Assembly (NCBI GenBank): GCA_964348795.1
Contig: CAYGDY010000012.1
Span: 15,528-79,527, forward strand
Origin: JADLAT01 sp964348795
GTDB lineage: Bacteria; Pseudomonadota; Alphaproteobacteria; Micavibrionales; Micavibrionaceae
Length of the DNA stretch: 64,000 nt
Direction of reading: 5' to 3'
Shown here: positions 26,563 to 34,998 of the stretch, in pieces
Layout: every line of letters begins with the position of its first letter
Position numbering within the stretch: position 1 is the first letter of the stretch
Notes under the pieces: generated by a model
The model's database searches: none
The model's input: only the letters and a program-made list of their open reading frames with translations
What the model was told of the DNA's origin: nothing
Position numbers and translations under genes: made by a program

Positions 26563-27327
26563 ATGAAAATCACCTCGTGGAATGTCAATTCGATCAATGC
26601 GCGGCTGGAGCATGTCAAACGTTACCTCAGCGAATACCAGCCCGATGTGCTCCTGCTTCAGGAACTCAAAACACTGGACTTTCCAGCCAGCGCGTTCGAG
26701 AACATGGGGTATCAGGCTACTGCCGTGCCGCAAAAAGCCTATAATGGCGTGGCAATCCTCTCGAAGATTCCGTTTCAGCTTTGCTGTACGAAACTGGCAG
26801 GCGATGATACGGACGAACAAGCCCGTTTTCTGCATATTGAAATAAACGGTGTGCACCTCCTCAATATCTATGCACCAAACGGCAACCCCATCGACACTGA
26901 AAAATTCCCCTACAAACTCAAATGGATGGAGCGCCTTTACAGGGTTCTCCACGAACTCAGGGCCGCCCGTATTCCCTTTCTCATCGGCGGGGATTTCAAC
27001 GTGATCCCCGAAGGCAAAGACTGCCACGACCCCAAGGCCTGGGAGGGTGATGCCCTGTTCTGCCCCGAAACACGGTCTGTCTTTCGCCGGATTCAAAATC
27101 TGGGCCTCTATGACGCTTTCCGCGTATATAACAAAAGCGCAGGACAATACACGTTCTGGGATTATCAGGCGGGCGCATGGCAAAACAACACCGGAATCCG
27201 GATTGATCATTTCCTGCTCTCTCCTGAAATTGCCGACCGGCTTTTCACCTGCACCATCGACACCGCCCCCCGAAGCTGGGAAAAACCCTCGGACCACACC
27301 CCGATCAGTTTGGAGATCGCCGCATGA
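26563..27327 (+). CDS. xthA: exodeoxyribonuclease III
   Basis: A 254-residue AP endonuclease/3' exonuclease of base-excision repair. It starts with the typical MKITSWNVNSINARLEHV, followed by PDVLLLQELKT (metal-binding Glu), GVAILSKIPF, LNIYAPNGNP, IGGDFNVIPE, the conserved TFWDYQAGAWQNNTGIRIDH, and the terminal SDHTPISLEI. ATG at 26563 is preferred to a TTG two codons upstream. Its last codons overlap the next lipoprotein gene by 4 bases. Confidence 0.96.
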   Translation: MKITSWNVNSINARLEHVKRYLSEYQPDVLLLQELKTLDFPASAFENMGYQATAVPQKAYNGVAILSKIPFQLCCTKLAGDDTDEQARFLHIEINGVHLLNIYAPNGNPIDTEKFPYKLKWMERLYRVLHELRAARIPFLIGGDFNVIPEGKDCHDPKAWEGDALFCPETRSVFRRIQNLGLYDAFRVYNKSAGQYTFWDYQAGAWQNNTGIRIDHFLLSPEIADRLFTCTIDTAPRSWEKPSDHTPISLEIAA

Positions 27328-27959
27328 AACCTTTCAAACTCTTTCCGATTTTACTTTCGTTCTTTCTTTTAACATCCTGCGCACAAACAGAACTTTCTCC
27401 ACAAACGTATTTGGCACATAAAGGGCTCGGCGTACAAACGCAAACCGCCTTCCAGCAGTGCCACGGGTACGGGTGCAAATTCATAAAGACCGTTTCCCTG
27501 ACATCTGGGGAATGGGAGCGCCTTGAGGCGCTGTTCCAGCCCGCGCCCGAAACACCAGAGGCCGAGCGCGCCCTTCTCTCCCGCGCTATTGGGTTATTTG
27601 AAGAGCTGGTCGGCCCAAAGACAAACACCGCGCACGATATCGCAGGGACGTTCCGCAAGCTGGGCGACACCCAGCTCGACTGCGTGGATGAAAGCACGAA
27701 CACCACGGTGTATCTCAGCGTCATGAAACAGCGCGGCCTAATCCATTTTCATGATATTGCCCCCCCGATGATGCGCCTGCCCCTCATCAATGCGGGACAC
27801 TGGCCGCACCAGACTGCCGTTCTGCGAGAAACCAAAACCAGCGCACCCTATGCCGTGGATTCGTGGTTCCGCAACAATGGCGCGCCCGCCGATATTGTCC
27901 CCTTAAAACAGTGGAAAGACGGATGGAAACCGAAAAACATAGGTGAATCGTGGTTATAG
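27324..27959 (+). CDS. lipoprotein, unknown function
   Basis: A 211-residue protein with a lipoprotein signal: hydrophobic FKLFPILLSFFLLTSC with Cys at the lipobox end. The mature part contains DCVDESTNTTVYL and HWPHQTAVL, which I have the impression belong to a conserved alphaproteobacterial family of unknown function, and the C-terminus is polar. It overlaps xthA by four bases (ATGA), so it is probably co-transcribed with erpA-xthA. Confidence 0.82.
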   Translation: MKPFKLFPILLSFFLLTSCAQTELSPQTYLAHKGLGVQTQTAFQQCHGYGCKFIKTVSLTSGEWERLEALFQPAPETPEAERALLSRAIGLFEELVGPKTNTAHDIAGTFRKLGDTQLDCVDESTNTTVYLSVMKQRGLIHFHDIAPPMMRLPLINAGHWPHQTAVLRETKTSAPYAVDSWFRNNGAPADIVPLKQWKDGWKPKNIGESWL

Positions 27960-28032
27960 GCATGCTACGTTTTCGGCGTGCGCGCTGATTCTGCCGCGTG
28001 GGTATGATTGCATGTATTGAGAAGATGGATTT

Positions 28033-28923
28033 ATGAAACGTCGAGTAAAATATAGTCTCCTGAGCCTAATGCTCCTCTCCGCTCTGGGTCTGGGGGCTTG
28101 TGCCAGAGATGTGTTCCGCAAGGAAGTGTCGATGCGTGTGGGCACACCGGCCCAACTGATCAAAAGGGAAATTCATTCCAGCCCGTTCAATCTGATCGCG
28201 TTCGAGCGGATGCACGAGCACGTGGCGCCCGTCACCCTCTATATCGAGGGCGATGGCAAGGCCCATACCTCACGAACACGGGCCCTGTTCAATGCCACCC
28301 CCGTCAATCCGGTCTCCCTGCACCTGGCCACACGGGACAACAGCCAGAATGTGGGCTATCTGGCGCGCCCGTGCCAGTACACCGAGGAATTCGAGCATCC
28401 ACTACCCCAGATTTTTTGCGGCGGAGAATACTGGACCGGCAAGGAATACAGCCCCGAGGTGCTCAAAGTTTACAACGATATCATGGATGATATGAGACGC
28501 CGCTATGGCGTGACTCTCTTCAATCTGGTCGGCTATGATGGCGGGGCAACTCTGGCGGCGCTTCTGGCGGCAGAACGCAAGGATGTCCTCACCCTGCGGA
28601 CCGTTTCAGGCCGTTTTGACATGGTGCCGCTCAAGCCCCAGCTTTCGTCCTTGCGCTTTGTGCCTCAACACCATTTTGTCGGCGGTGCGGATACCATCAC
28701 CCCGCCGGCACATCTGAACACCTACATTCAGGCGCTTGGCAATACCGCCTGTGTTGAAACGACACTCATTCAGGAAGCCGAACATGAAAAGGGTTGGGTT
28801 GAAAAATGGCCTGAACTCCTTGAAAGCCCGCTCCCGACCTGCACCATGCCGCCGCCGGATGACCCTGCACCCCGTCCCAAACCGGTTTACGCCCCACGCA
28901 GAATCGAAGATTTCAAGAAATGA
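28033..28923 (+). CDS. alpha/beta-hydrolase-like lipoprotein with altered nucleophile motif
   Basis: A 296-residue protein with lipobox LGLGAC (Cys23). The mature part has an alpha/beta-hydrolase look: VTLYIEGDGKA (oxyanion-hole region), NVGYLARPCQY, and the nucleophile elbow NLVGYDGGATLAALLA, where Asp169 stands in the place usually held by Ser in G-x-S-x-G. A later VGGADTITPP may bring the acid and EAEHEKGW may hold the base His. An aspartate nucleophile occurs in dehalogenases and epoxide hydrolases, but loss of activity is equally possible. The tail is proline-rich. It overlaps the SulP gene by four bases. Confidence 0.75.
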   Translation: MKRRVKYSLLSLMLLSALGLGACARDVFRKEVSMRVGTPAQLIKREIHSSPFNLIAFERMHEHVAPVTLYIEGDGKAHTSRTRALFNATPVNPVSLHLATRDNSQNVGYLARPCQYTEEFEHPLPQIFCGGEYWTGKEYSPEVLKVYNDIMDDMRRRYGVTLFNLVGYDGGATLAALLAAERKDVLTLRTVSGRFDMVPLKPQLSSLRFVPQHHFVGGADTITPPAHLNTYIQALGNTACVETTLIQEAEHEKGWVEKWPELLESPLPTCTMPPPDDPAPRPKPVYAPRRIEDFKK

Positions 28924-30635
28924 CGGGCCCCATGCAGAGCAGACATCCTGTATCGGGGTACAACGCAGGGGCGCTTTTCAGAACCGCCTTCACGCCCAAA
29001 TTTCTGACCCTGCTCAAGAACGGGGCCGTGGGCCGGCACCTCAAACAGGATCTCGTGGCTGGCCTAACCGTGGCCATTGTTGCCCTACCGCTGGCCATGG
29101 CGCTCGGGATTGCAAGCGGGGCTTCACCGGACAAAGGGCTCATAACAGCCGTTATTGCCGGTTTTCTGATTTCCTTTCTCGGGGGTTCCCGCGTGCAAGT
29201 CGGCGGGCCCACAGGGGCCTTTGTGGTTGTCATTTTCAACATCATCGCCCAGCACGGCTATGACGGTCTCGTTCTTGCGACCCTGATGGCGGGAATTATT
29301 CTCCTGATCGCGGGTTTTGCACGGCTGGGGCAGGTCATCCGCTATATCCCCCACCCTGTCATTACAGGGTTTACCGCAGGCATCGCCGTGATCATCGCCA
29401 CCAGTCAGGTGAAGGATTTTTTTGGGCTTCGTATTGACAAAGTGCCGGCGGATTTCCTTCCGAAATGGGCCAGCTATTTTGAAGCCCTACAGACCCTCAA
29501 TCCTCTGGCCCTGTGTCTGGGCGTGATGTCTTTGCTCCTGATCCTGATTTTGCGCAAGCACACGCCGCGCTTGCCCGGATACCTGATTGCCGTAGCTTTG
29601 AGCGCCCTGATCACAACCCTCTTCCATCTGCCTGTCGAAACGATTGGTTCGCGTTTTCCTGCCCTCCCGCATGGTTTGCCAATGCCGCACATGCCCGTAT
29701 TCAGCTTTGAAAAACTGCGGGCAGTCCTACCGGCCAGCTTCACCATCGCCTTTCTGGCGGGGATTGAAGCGCTCCTGTCCGCCGTTGTCGCCGATGGTAT
29801 GACAGGTTATAAACATCGCCCCAATCAGGAGTTAGTCGGGCAAGGCGTGGCCAATATCGCTTCGGCCTTATTCGGGGGCCTGCCCGCAACGGGCGCCATC
29901 GCACGCACGGCCACAAACGTCAAATCCGGCGGACAAACCCCAATGGCGGGTATTTTTCATGCCCTGTTTTTATTGCTGTTCCTGCTCGCGGGGATGGATT
30001 TAATGGCTTTTATCCCGATGAGCGCTCTGGCCGCTATTTTATTTGTTGTCGCATGGGGCATGAGCGAAATGCCGCATTTTATCCAGATTTTCAAACTCTC
30101 GGCCAGTGAACGGACAGTCTTGCTTCTTACCTTTTTCCTGACCGTCCTCGTGGATCTGACGGTTGCTATTGGAGTCGGGGTCACGCTGGCTTCTCTCCTT
30201 TTTGTCAAAAAAATGAGTGAATCTGTTGAAATCATGGCACCGGACCAGGCCCTGACAGACCAAGAAGAACGCTACCAGCGTCAGGACCTGCCCGCAGGCG
30301 TGGAAGTTTTCGAGATCAACGGCCCCCTGTTTTTCGGAATGGCGGGCGAACTGACCGACACACTCCAGCGCATGGGGCAAATGCCCCGTGTCTTGATTTT
30401 GCGTCTGCGGCATGTGCCTTTGCTGGACTCTGCGGGCGTGAATGCCCTCAAAGCCTTGAAAAAACGGTGCGAATCTTCCGGCACGCGCCTGATTCTCTCC
30501 GCCCTGCAGGATCAACCGGCGGGTCTCCTCGCCCGTGCAGGGCTGGGGCCCGATTCCCGTACCTTGTATCGGGCCGGAACCTACGCCGAAGCGCTTGCAC
30601 TGGCGCAAAGCCTCACACCCGAATTATTATCATAA
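28920..30635 (+). CDS. SulP family inorganic anion transporter
   Basis: A 571-residue inner-membrane permease of the SulP/SLC26 family (sulfate, bicarbonate or similar anions). The transport domain begins with the family motif DLVAGLTVAIVALPLAMALG and contains GGSRVQVGGPTGAFVVV and several more helices; a C-terminal STAS domain (about 455-560) has FEINGPLFFGMAGELTDTL and LRHVPLLDSAGVNALKAL. The substrate cannot be told from sequence. Its start overlaps the lipoprotein stop (ATGA). No carbonic anhydrase gene is nearby. Confidence 0.92.
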   Translation: MTGPMQSRHPVSGYNAGALFRTAFTPKFLTLLKNGAVGRHLKQDLVAGLTVAIVALPLAMALGIASGASPDKGLITAVIAGFLISFLGGSRVQVGGPTGAFVVVIFNIIAQHGYDGLVLATLMAGIILLIAGFARLGQVIRYIPHPVITGFTAGIAVIIATSQVKDFFGLRIDKVPADFLPKWASYFEALQTLNPLALCLGVMSLLLILILRKHTPRLPGYLIAVALSALITTLFHLPVETIGSRFPALPHGLPMPHMPVFSFEKLRAVLPASFTIAFLAGIEALLSAVVADGMTGYKHRPNQELVGQGVANIASALFGGLPATGAIARTATNVKSGGQTPMAGIFHALFLLLFLLAGMDLMAFIPMSALAAILFVVAWGMSEMPHFIQIFKLSASERTVLLLTFFLTVLVDLTVAIGVGVTLASLLFVKKMSESVEIMAPDQALTDQEERYQRQDLPAGVEVFEINGPLFFGMAGELTDTLQRMGQMPRVLILRLRHVPLLDSAGVNALKALKKRCESSGTRLILSALQDQPAGLLARAGLGPDSRTLYRAGTYAEALALAQSLTPELLS

Positions 30636-30723
30636 CAAAAAACAATAAAGCATTGACACCACGCCTCTGCCCTTGCTAAACAAGTCAGCCATATGACAAT
30701 AAAAACCAAAAGGGTGCCTTCGC

Positions 30724-31134
30724 ATGTCTCAAAAAGATCATTTCCGGAAAGAAGAAAGCACAGAAGCGTTTATAGAAGGGACCCTCAAGGAAAAATTCAA
30801 TGTTGGAACCAACGACATTGATGTCCACTTCACGTATGATGTGCCTGTATGCGAAAATGGCCGCGAAACAACAGCCACCCGTATAGATGTGACCATTGAT
30901 GGAAAAGTGACCCAAACCACAGGGCATAACGGGCATGCCGTCATACGGGATATCTGGCCTATGGAGCTCCAGCACAAACTGGTTGGCGCGCCCGCTCTTG
31001 CAAAAATCTGGGGTAAACACGCCCCGCTCCTGACCGTTCACATAAAAAACTGGGAACTGGAAGAGGCCAAAGGCTTCGTTGAACAGGATACCCAGCAAGT
31101 GCTATACCCCTTGCTTGCCCATACAGGGCATTAA
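30724..31134 (+). CDS. small soluble protein, unknown function
   Basis: A 136-residue protein with no signal or membrane segment. It has alternating strand-like pieces (IDVHFTYDVPVCENGRE, ATRIDVTIDGKVTQTTGHNG) and a helical C-terminus (ELEEAKGFVEQDTQQVLYPLL). AAGGG lies shortly before the ATG. It stands alone between the SulP gene and a convergent tRNA-Thr. I do not recognise the family. Confidence 0.65.
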   Translation: MSQKDHFRKEESTEAFIEGTLKEKFNVGTNDIDVHFTYDVPVCENGRETTATRIDVTIDGKVTQTTGHNGHAVIRDIWPMELQHKLVGAPALAKIWGKHAPLLTVHIKNWELEEAKGFVEQDTQQVLYPLLAHTGH

Positions 31135-31272
31135 GATTTTCTTTGCAAAGAACAGTGCTGAAACTGGCGTTTTCGGAGCGTTTGGTCTATGACCGAAATT
31201 CAGGATATAGAACCCCAAAAACGTCCTTACCTTTCAGTATGTTAGAGGGTTTTTTGCCCTCCAAAAACAAGA

Positions 31273-31347
31273 TGGTGCTGTTGAAGAGGATTGAACTCTC
31301 GACCTCACCCTTACCAAGGGTGTGCTCTACCACTGAGCTACAACAGC
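31273..31347 (-). tRNA. tRNA-Thr (anticodon GGT)
   Basis: On the minus strand the sequence folds as a complete cloverleaf: acceptor GCTGTTG/CAACAGC, D-arm GCTC...GAGC, anticodon stem CACCC/GGGTG with loop TTGGTAA giving anticodon GGT, T-arm GAGAG/CTCTT with one mismatch-tolerant pair, discriminator A and an encoded CCA at 31273-31275. Confidence 0.95.
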
Positions 31348-31448
31348 GCGCCGTTTGCACAAGAACAAAAAGGACTTTCCTTTTGTCCCCAGCTGGAAAG
31401 GGACGCTACAATAATTTTTCTAGCCTGTCACGTCTGTTTTTGCTTAAA

Positions 31449-31595
31449 ATGAACACCATGCAGGAAAGACCGCCCGTAAAGAAAACAACAGCGCCCAAAA
31501 AGCCCAAAACAAAGCTCGATATCCGCGCTGAGGCTTTGCGGGCCAACCTACGCAAACGCAAAGCCCTAAAAAAAACACCTGAAAAAGAAACATAA
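31449..31595 (+). CDS. small basic protein upstream of dcd
   Basis: A 48-residue lysine/arginine-rich protein (TAPKKPKTKLDIRAEALRAN, then LRKRKALKK). Short proteins with a similar RAEALRANLRKRKA pattern occur in alphaproteobacteria near murA or dcd, so it is probably real. It ends 7 bp before dcd on the same strand. Function unknown. Confidence 0.6.
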   Translation: MNTMQERPPVKKTTAPKKPKTKLDIRAEALRANLRKRKALKKTPEKET

Positions 31596-31602
31596 CCATC
31601 CC

Positions 31603-32169
31603 ATGTCTTATGCGCCTGGCCTTCTGGCAGACCATCAAATCCGCACGCTGGCCCAAAACGAGGGGATGATCGACCCCTTTGTGGAGAAACAAACGCGGGA
31701 CGGCGTGATTTCTTATGGGCTGTCCTCTTATGGCTATGATGCCCGCTGTGCGCCCGATTTCAAGATTTTTACGAATGTGGACAACGCCCTTGTCGACCCC
31801 AAGGACTTTTCCGCACAAAGTTTTGTTGACAGACACACCGATATTTGCGTAATACCTCCCAACAGTTTTGCTTTGACGCACACTGTGGAGTATTTCCGTA
31901 TTCCAAAAGATGTTCTGGTGATTTGTCTGGGAAAAAGCACCTACGCGCGGTGCGGCCTGATTGTAAACGTCACACCGCTTGAGCCAGAATGGGAAGGTCA
32001 TGTGACGTTGGAAATCTCGAATACAACCCCCCTGCCCGCCCGCGTTTACGCGAATGAGGGGATTGCACAGTTTTTATTTTTTAAGGGGAGTATGCCTTGT
32101 GAGACAACCTACGCCGACCGATCTGGAAAATACATGGGACAGCGCGGGGTGACATTGCCGAAGTTGTAG
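31603..32169 (+). CDS. dcd: dCTP deaminase
   Basis: A 188-residue enzyme converting dCTP to dUTP for thymidylate synthesis. Motifs are SYGLSSYGYDARCAPDF, PPNSFALTHTVEYFRIP, the catalytic-region ICLGKSTYARCGLIVNVTPL with E in EPEWEGHVTLEISNTTP, and the C-terminal KYMGQRGVTLPKL. The length is normal for the trimeric family. Confidence 0.95.
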   Translation: MSYAPGLLADHQIRTLAQNEGMIDPFVEKQTRDGVISYGLSSYGYDARCAPDFKIFTNVDNALVDPKDFSAQSFVDRHTDICVIPPNSFALTHTVEYFRIPKDVLVICLGKSTYARCGLIVNVTPLEPEWEGHVTLEISNTTPLPARVYANEGIAQFLFFKGSMPCETTYADRSGKYMGQRGVTLPKL

Positions 32170-32221
32170 AGGTACCCTCTCCCTAACCGCTTCGTGTCTT
32201 TCCCTCTCCCTTACTCTGGCA

Positions 32222-32303
32222 CGTCATGCCCGCGGAGGCGGGCATCCAGATGAAAAGGGCGCGGAACAGACTTTTTTGGATTCCCGCTTTCGCGGGAATG
32301 ACG
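32222..32303. repeat. paired inverted repeat, GTCATTCCCGC type
   Basis: Two hairpin units face each other: CGTCATGCCCGCGGAGGCG... at 32222-32248 and TGGATTCCCGCTTTCGCGGG with AATGACG at 32277-32303. A third unit of the same kind is at 37690-37719. These look like dispersed intergenic palindromic elements; they fill the gap before murA. Confidence 0.7.
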
Positions 32304-32347
32304 ATAAAAAAAACAAGACTATTAAAATTTGAAACATCGAAGGCCTC

Positions 32348-33682
32348 ATGGAAACGCTATTGAAACATCTGGAACATCCCCCCGCCCCTCAGGGCGAGGG
32401 AAGTCTAAGGCCCGCCACCCTTGATAAAATCAAGGTGATCGGCGGACAGGCACTCTATGGCGATATCCCGATCAGCGGCGCAAAAAATGCCGCGCTCAAG
32501 CATATGTGCGCAGGCCTTTTGACAGACCAATCGCTATATTTTGAAAACGTACCCAATAGCTTGCGTGACATTGCTTCACAAACCGAACTGCTGGAACATC
32601 TGGGTTGTACCATCCAGCGCGAGAATGATTTGATGGCGCTCAATGCGGGCCCTGTCAAAACCTTCACCGCGCCCTATGATATCGTGCGCAAGATGCGCGG
32701 CTCCATTCTGGTGCTGGGGCCGTTGCTGGCCCGTTTTGGGGAAGCGAGAGTCTCCCTGCCCGGCGGGTGTGCCATTGGTACGCGCCCTGTGGATCTGCAC
32801 CTCAAGGGGCTGGAAGAGCTGGGCGCGACCATCACGCTGGAAGAAGGCTATATCAACGCCCGTGCCCCGCAAGGGGGATTACAAGGTACCCGCATCTTGT
32901 TCCCCAAAGTGTCCGTGGGCGCAACCGAAAACCTGATGATGGCGGCTACGCTGGCCAAGGGCGCGACCATTCTGGCTAATGCGGCGCGGGAGCCTGAAAT
33001 TACGGATCTGGGCGAATGCCTGATCAAAATGGGCGCCAAAATCGAGGGCCTCGGCACTGATACTATCCGGATCGAGGGTGTAAAACATTTGCACGGGGCG
33101 CGGCATTCTATCCTGCCAGACCGGATCGAAACCGGCACTTATATGGTTGCCGCCGCCATGACGGGCGGGACGGTGCGCCTCAAGAACGCAAGGCTGGAGC
33201 ATCTCAGCGCCGCCGCAGGACATTTGTCCCAAACCGGCGTGGATATCGAACAGGACGGCGAGGATATTATCGTGAGCCGCGAGCGGGATCTGCGGCTCAA
33301 AGGCATCGACATCATGACGGAGCCCCACCCGGGCTTCCCCACAGACCTCCAAGCCCAGTTCATGGCGATGCTCACCCTGTGCGAGGGCGCGGGGATGGTC
33401 ACAGAAACCATCTTTGAAAACCGCTTCATGCATGTGCCAGAGCTGGCGCGGATGGGGGCGGATATTACGGTCCACGGGCACTCCGCCATTGTGCGCGGGG
33501 TCAAGGGATTGAAGGGCGCGGAAGTCATGGCCACGGACCTGCGGGCCTCTGTTGCACTGGTTCTGGCAGGCCTGGTTGCCGAAGGCGAAACCACCATCAA
33601 CCGGATCTATCATCTGGAGCGGGGATACGAGCGGATTGTAGAGAAACTCGAAGCCTGCGGTGCGCAGATCCGGCGGGCGTAA
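32348..33682 (+). CDS. murA: UDP-N-acetylglucosamine 1-carboxyvinyltransferase MurA
   Basis: A 444-residue enzyme for the first committed step of peptidoglycan synthesis (target of fosfomycin). After an N-terminal extension of about 25 residues the core begins with IKVIGGQALYGDIPISGAKN. The catalytic Cys is in LPGGCAIGTRPVDLHLKGLE. GFPTDLQAQFMAMLTLCEG and DLRASVALVLAGLVAEGET are also canonical. The extension (TLLKHLEHPPAPQGEGSL) is unusual, so the true start may be later. A region of repeats lies just upstream. Confidence 0.95.
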   Translation: METLLKHLEHPPAPQGEGSLRPATLDKIKVIGGQALYGDIPISGAKNAALKHMCAGLLTDQSLYFENVPNSLRDIASQTELLEHLGCTIQRENDLMALNAGPVKTFTAPYDIVRKMRGSILVLGPLLARFGEARVSLPGGCAIGTRPVDLHLKGLEELGATITLEEGYINARAPQGGLQGTRILFPKVSVGATENLMMAATLAKGATILANAAREPEITDLGECLIKMGAKIEGLGTDTIRIEGVKHLHGARHSILPDRIETGTYMVAAAMTGGTVRLKNARLEHLSAAAGHLSQTGVDIEQDGEDIIVSRERDLRLKGIDIMTEPHPGFPTDLQAQFMAMLTLCEGAGMVTETIFENRFMHVPELARMGADITVHGHSAIVRGVKGLKGAEVMATDLRASVALVLAGLVAEGETTINRIYHLERGYERIVEKLEACGAQIRRA

Positions 33683-33697
33683 ACCCTCGCCCCCTTT

Positions 33698-33750
33698 CCT
33701 GTCATCCCGCCTCCTTTCCTGTCATCCCGAGCGCAGTCGAGGGATCTGAG
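33698..33750. repeat. dispersed repeat, two partial GTCATCCCG units
   Basis: Two CCTGTCATCCCG cores, at about 33698 and 33719, the second continuing as AGCGCAGTCGAGGGATCTGA. Same family as the copies near 10523 and 39009. It lies directly against the 5' end of the following coiled-coil gene and may have replaced its start. Confidence 0.65.
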
Positions 33751-33828
33751 CCGATAGAACATATAAAGATTGTAGGACTGCTGACAACCCTGATCTCCGG
33801 CGTATTCTTCGGCTCTGGGGTCTGGAGC

Positions 33829-34518
33829 TTGAAAAACGCGAAGGATAAATTCAAGGAGGAACTGGAAAACGCCACAAACGAACTCAATAAATCCAGCACA
33901 GTAAAGGCGGAAGAGACTGCGGCGCGGCTCACGGACATGATGCGCAAGGCCGATGAAGAGTTTAAATCCATGCGATCCTACACAAATGATATATCCAACC
34001 GCATCCTCGACCGAAGCACCGCCACCATCTACACCCGCCTGTGCAATGATTTCAGGGTCATGCAGGAAATATTGTCGCCAGAGCTCTATGACATGATGCG
34101 CAATGCCTTTTGTGAATTTTCAGCGATGAGTTTCGATGCGGCAAAAAACAACTACGAAACTATTTTCCTACCGGTGCGCATAAACGGCGATAAGGTGGAG
34201 TATGATAAGGAATTGTATGTTTTTAGTATTTACAATGCCGTTTTTATTCGTTCTTTAAGAGGGGACAAGGCGGATCAGGAATTTTTATGGAGAATTAAAA
34301 GCGAAATAAACGATCTGCTCGAAGACCCTGAACAGGCGCAGGATAACGGCATTGCAAAAAATCACGGCCAGAAGAAAAAACATGTTTTCACGGAAGGACA
34401 ACGCAACATCTTGGAAATGGCAGATGAAGCACTCAGAATAATCCTGCCAGATTTCCTCCGTCCTGAGCAGGCACAGACGTACGGACCCGACAAGGATAAT
34501 ATCTCTCCCAATATGTGA
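33829..34518 (+). CDS. coiled-coil protein with probably truncated N-terminus
   Basis: A 229-residue frame with a coiled-coil N-terminal part (KFKEELENATNELNKSSTVK) and a mixed C-terminal part; family unknown. The only near start is TTG at 33829 without a ribosome site. The same frame stays open upstream and encodes a membrane-like segment (IKIVGLLTTLISGVFFGSGV) at 33763-33822 with no ATG or GTG, then runs into a dispersed repeat. The original protein was probably membrane-anchored and lost its start. Sixty bases of this gene (34010-34069) recur exactly at 34790-34849. Confidence 0.55.
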   Translation: MKNAKDKFKEELENATNELNKSSTVKAEETAARLTDMMRKADEEFKSMRSYTNDISNRILDRSTATIYTRLCNDFRVMQEILSPELYDMMRNAFCEFSAMSFDAAKNNYETIFLPVRINGDKVEYDKELYVFSIYNAVFIRSLRGDKADQEFLWRIKSEINDLLEDPEQAQDNGIAKNHGQKKKHVFTEGQRNILEMADEALRIILPDFLRPEQAQTYGPDKDNISPNM

Positions 34519-34529
34519 AGGATTAACAG

Positions 34530-34718
34530 TTAATAAGGAAATCCTTTTAAAAAAGGATTTCCTTCGTCGTCATACACATTATGTTTTATGCATGCTTGCC
34601 TTGCTATTTCAGCAATTCTTTTCTGCCATTGCTTTTCTTCTTCCCATGTTCTCTTGCGACCCTCTGTCTGCACGGCAGAGCCGGTTTCGTTAAATTCCTT
34701 AACATTGGATACGGACAT
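34530..34718 (-). CDS. small charged protein, unknown function
   Basis: A 62-residue protein: polar N-terminus, a helical stretch (RTWEEEKQWQKRIAEIARQA) and a C-terminal GNPFLKGFPY. The ATG at 34718 is chosen because GGGAGGA precedes it; an upstream ATG at 34733 would place that ribosome site inside the gene. Its last codons are encoded by a perfect inverted repeat. No family recognised. Confidence 0.6.
   Translation of the reverse strand: MSVSNVKEFNETGSAVQTEGRKRTWEEEKQWQKRIAEIARQACIKHNVYDDEGNPFLKGFPY
34537..34566. terminator. bidirectional hairpin between convergent small genes
   Basis: AAGGAAATCCTTTT pairs with AAAAGGATTTCCTT to form a near-perfect stem between the two convergent genes ending at 34518 and 34530. 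It also encodes the last residues of the minus-strand gene. It could act as a terminator in both directions. Confidence 0.5.
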
Positions 34719-34789
34719 GAAATCCTCCCTCATTTGTATTCAGATGCTGTTACATATATCATAAACCACAGAAAAATCAAGTTTTCCAA

Positions 34790-34910
34790 ACCGAAGCACC
34801 GCCACCATCTACACCCGCCTGTGCAATGATTTCAGGGTCATGCAGGAAACAATTCCCGCAGAGGTCTACATCACGGCGCTCAATTCTTTTGGTGATTTTT
34901 CAGAGAAAAG
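34790..34910 (+). pseudogene. fragment duplicated from the coiled-coil gene
   Basis: The first 60 bases are identical to 34010-34069 (frame: STATIYTRLCNDFRVMQE). After this, the same frame continues as a diverged version of the parent: TIPAEVYITALNSFGDFSEK against ILSPELYDMMRNAFCEFSAM. No start codon or 5' part exists. It is read as a remnant paralogue. The two identical stretches are exactly 780 bp apart. Confidence 0.6.
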
Positions 34911-34998
34911 GCTAGAGACCTCCCCAAAAAACACTTGCACACACAAAACACTTATGTTAATAGTCCGTCCTCGTATTATAAAAAATAAGGAACACCCT

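Noticed and set aside
31240..31266. GAGGG...CCCTC hairpin near tRNA-Thr as a terminator
   Set aside because: The stem is short and has no T-run on the needed strand, so I did not list it.
31143..31440. Plus-strand frame over the tRNA-Thr gene
   Set aside because: It runs through the antisense of a complete tRNA; only the last 48 codons (from 31449) look like a real small protein.
34840..34998. Extended N-terminus of the 34999 gene
   Set aside because: It would start inside the duplicated fragment with no ribosome site; AAGGA before 34999 supports the later start.
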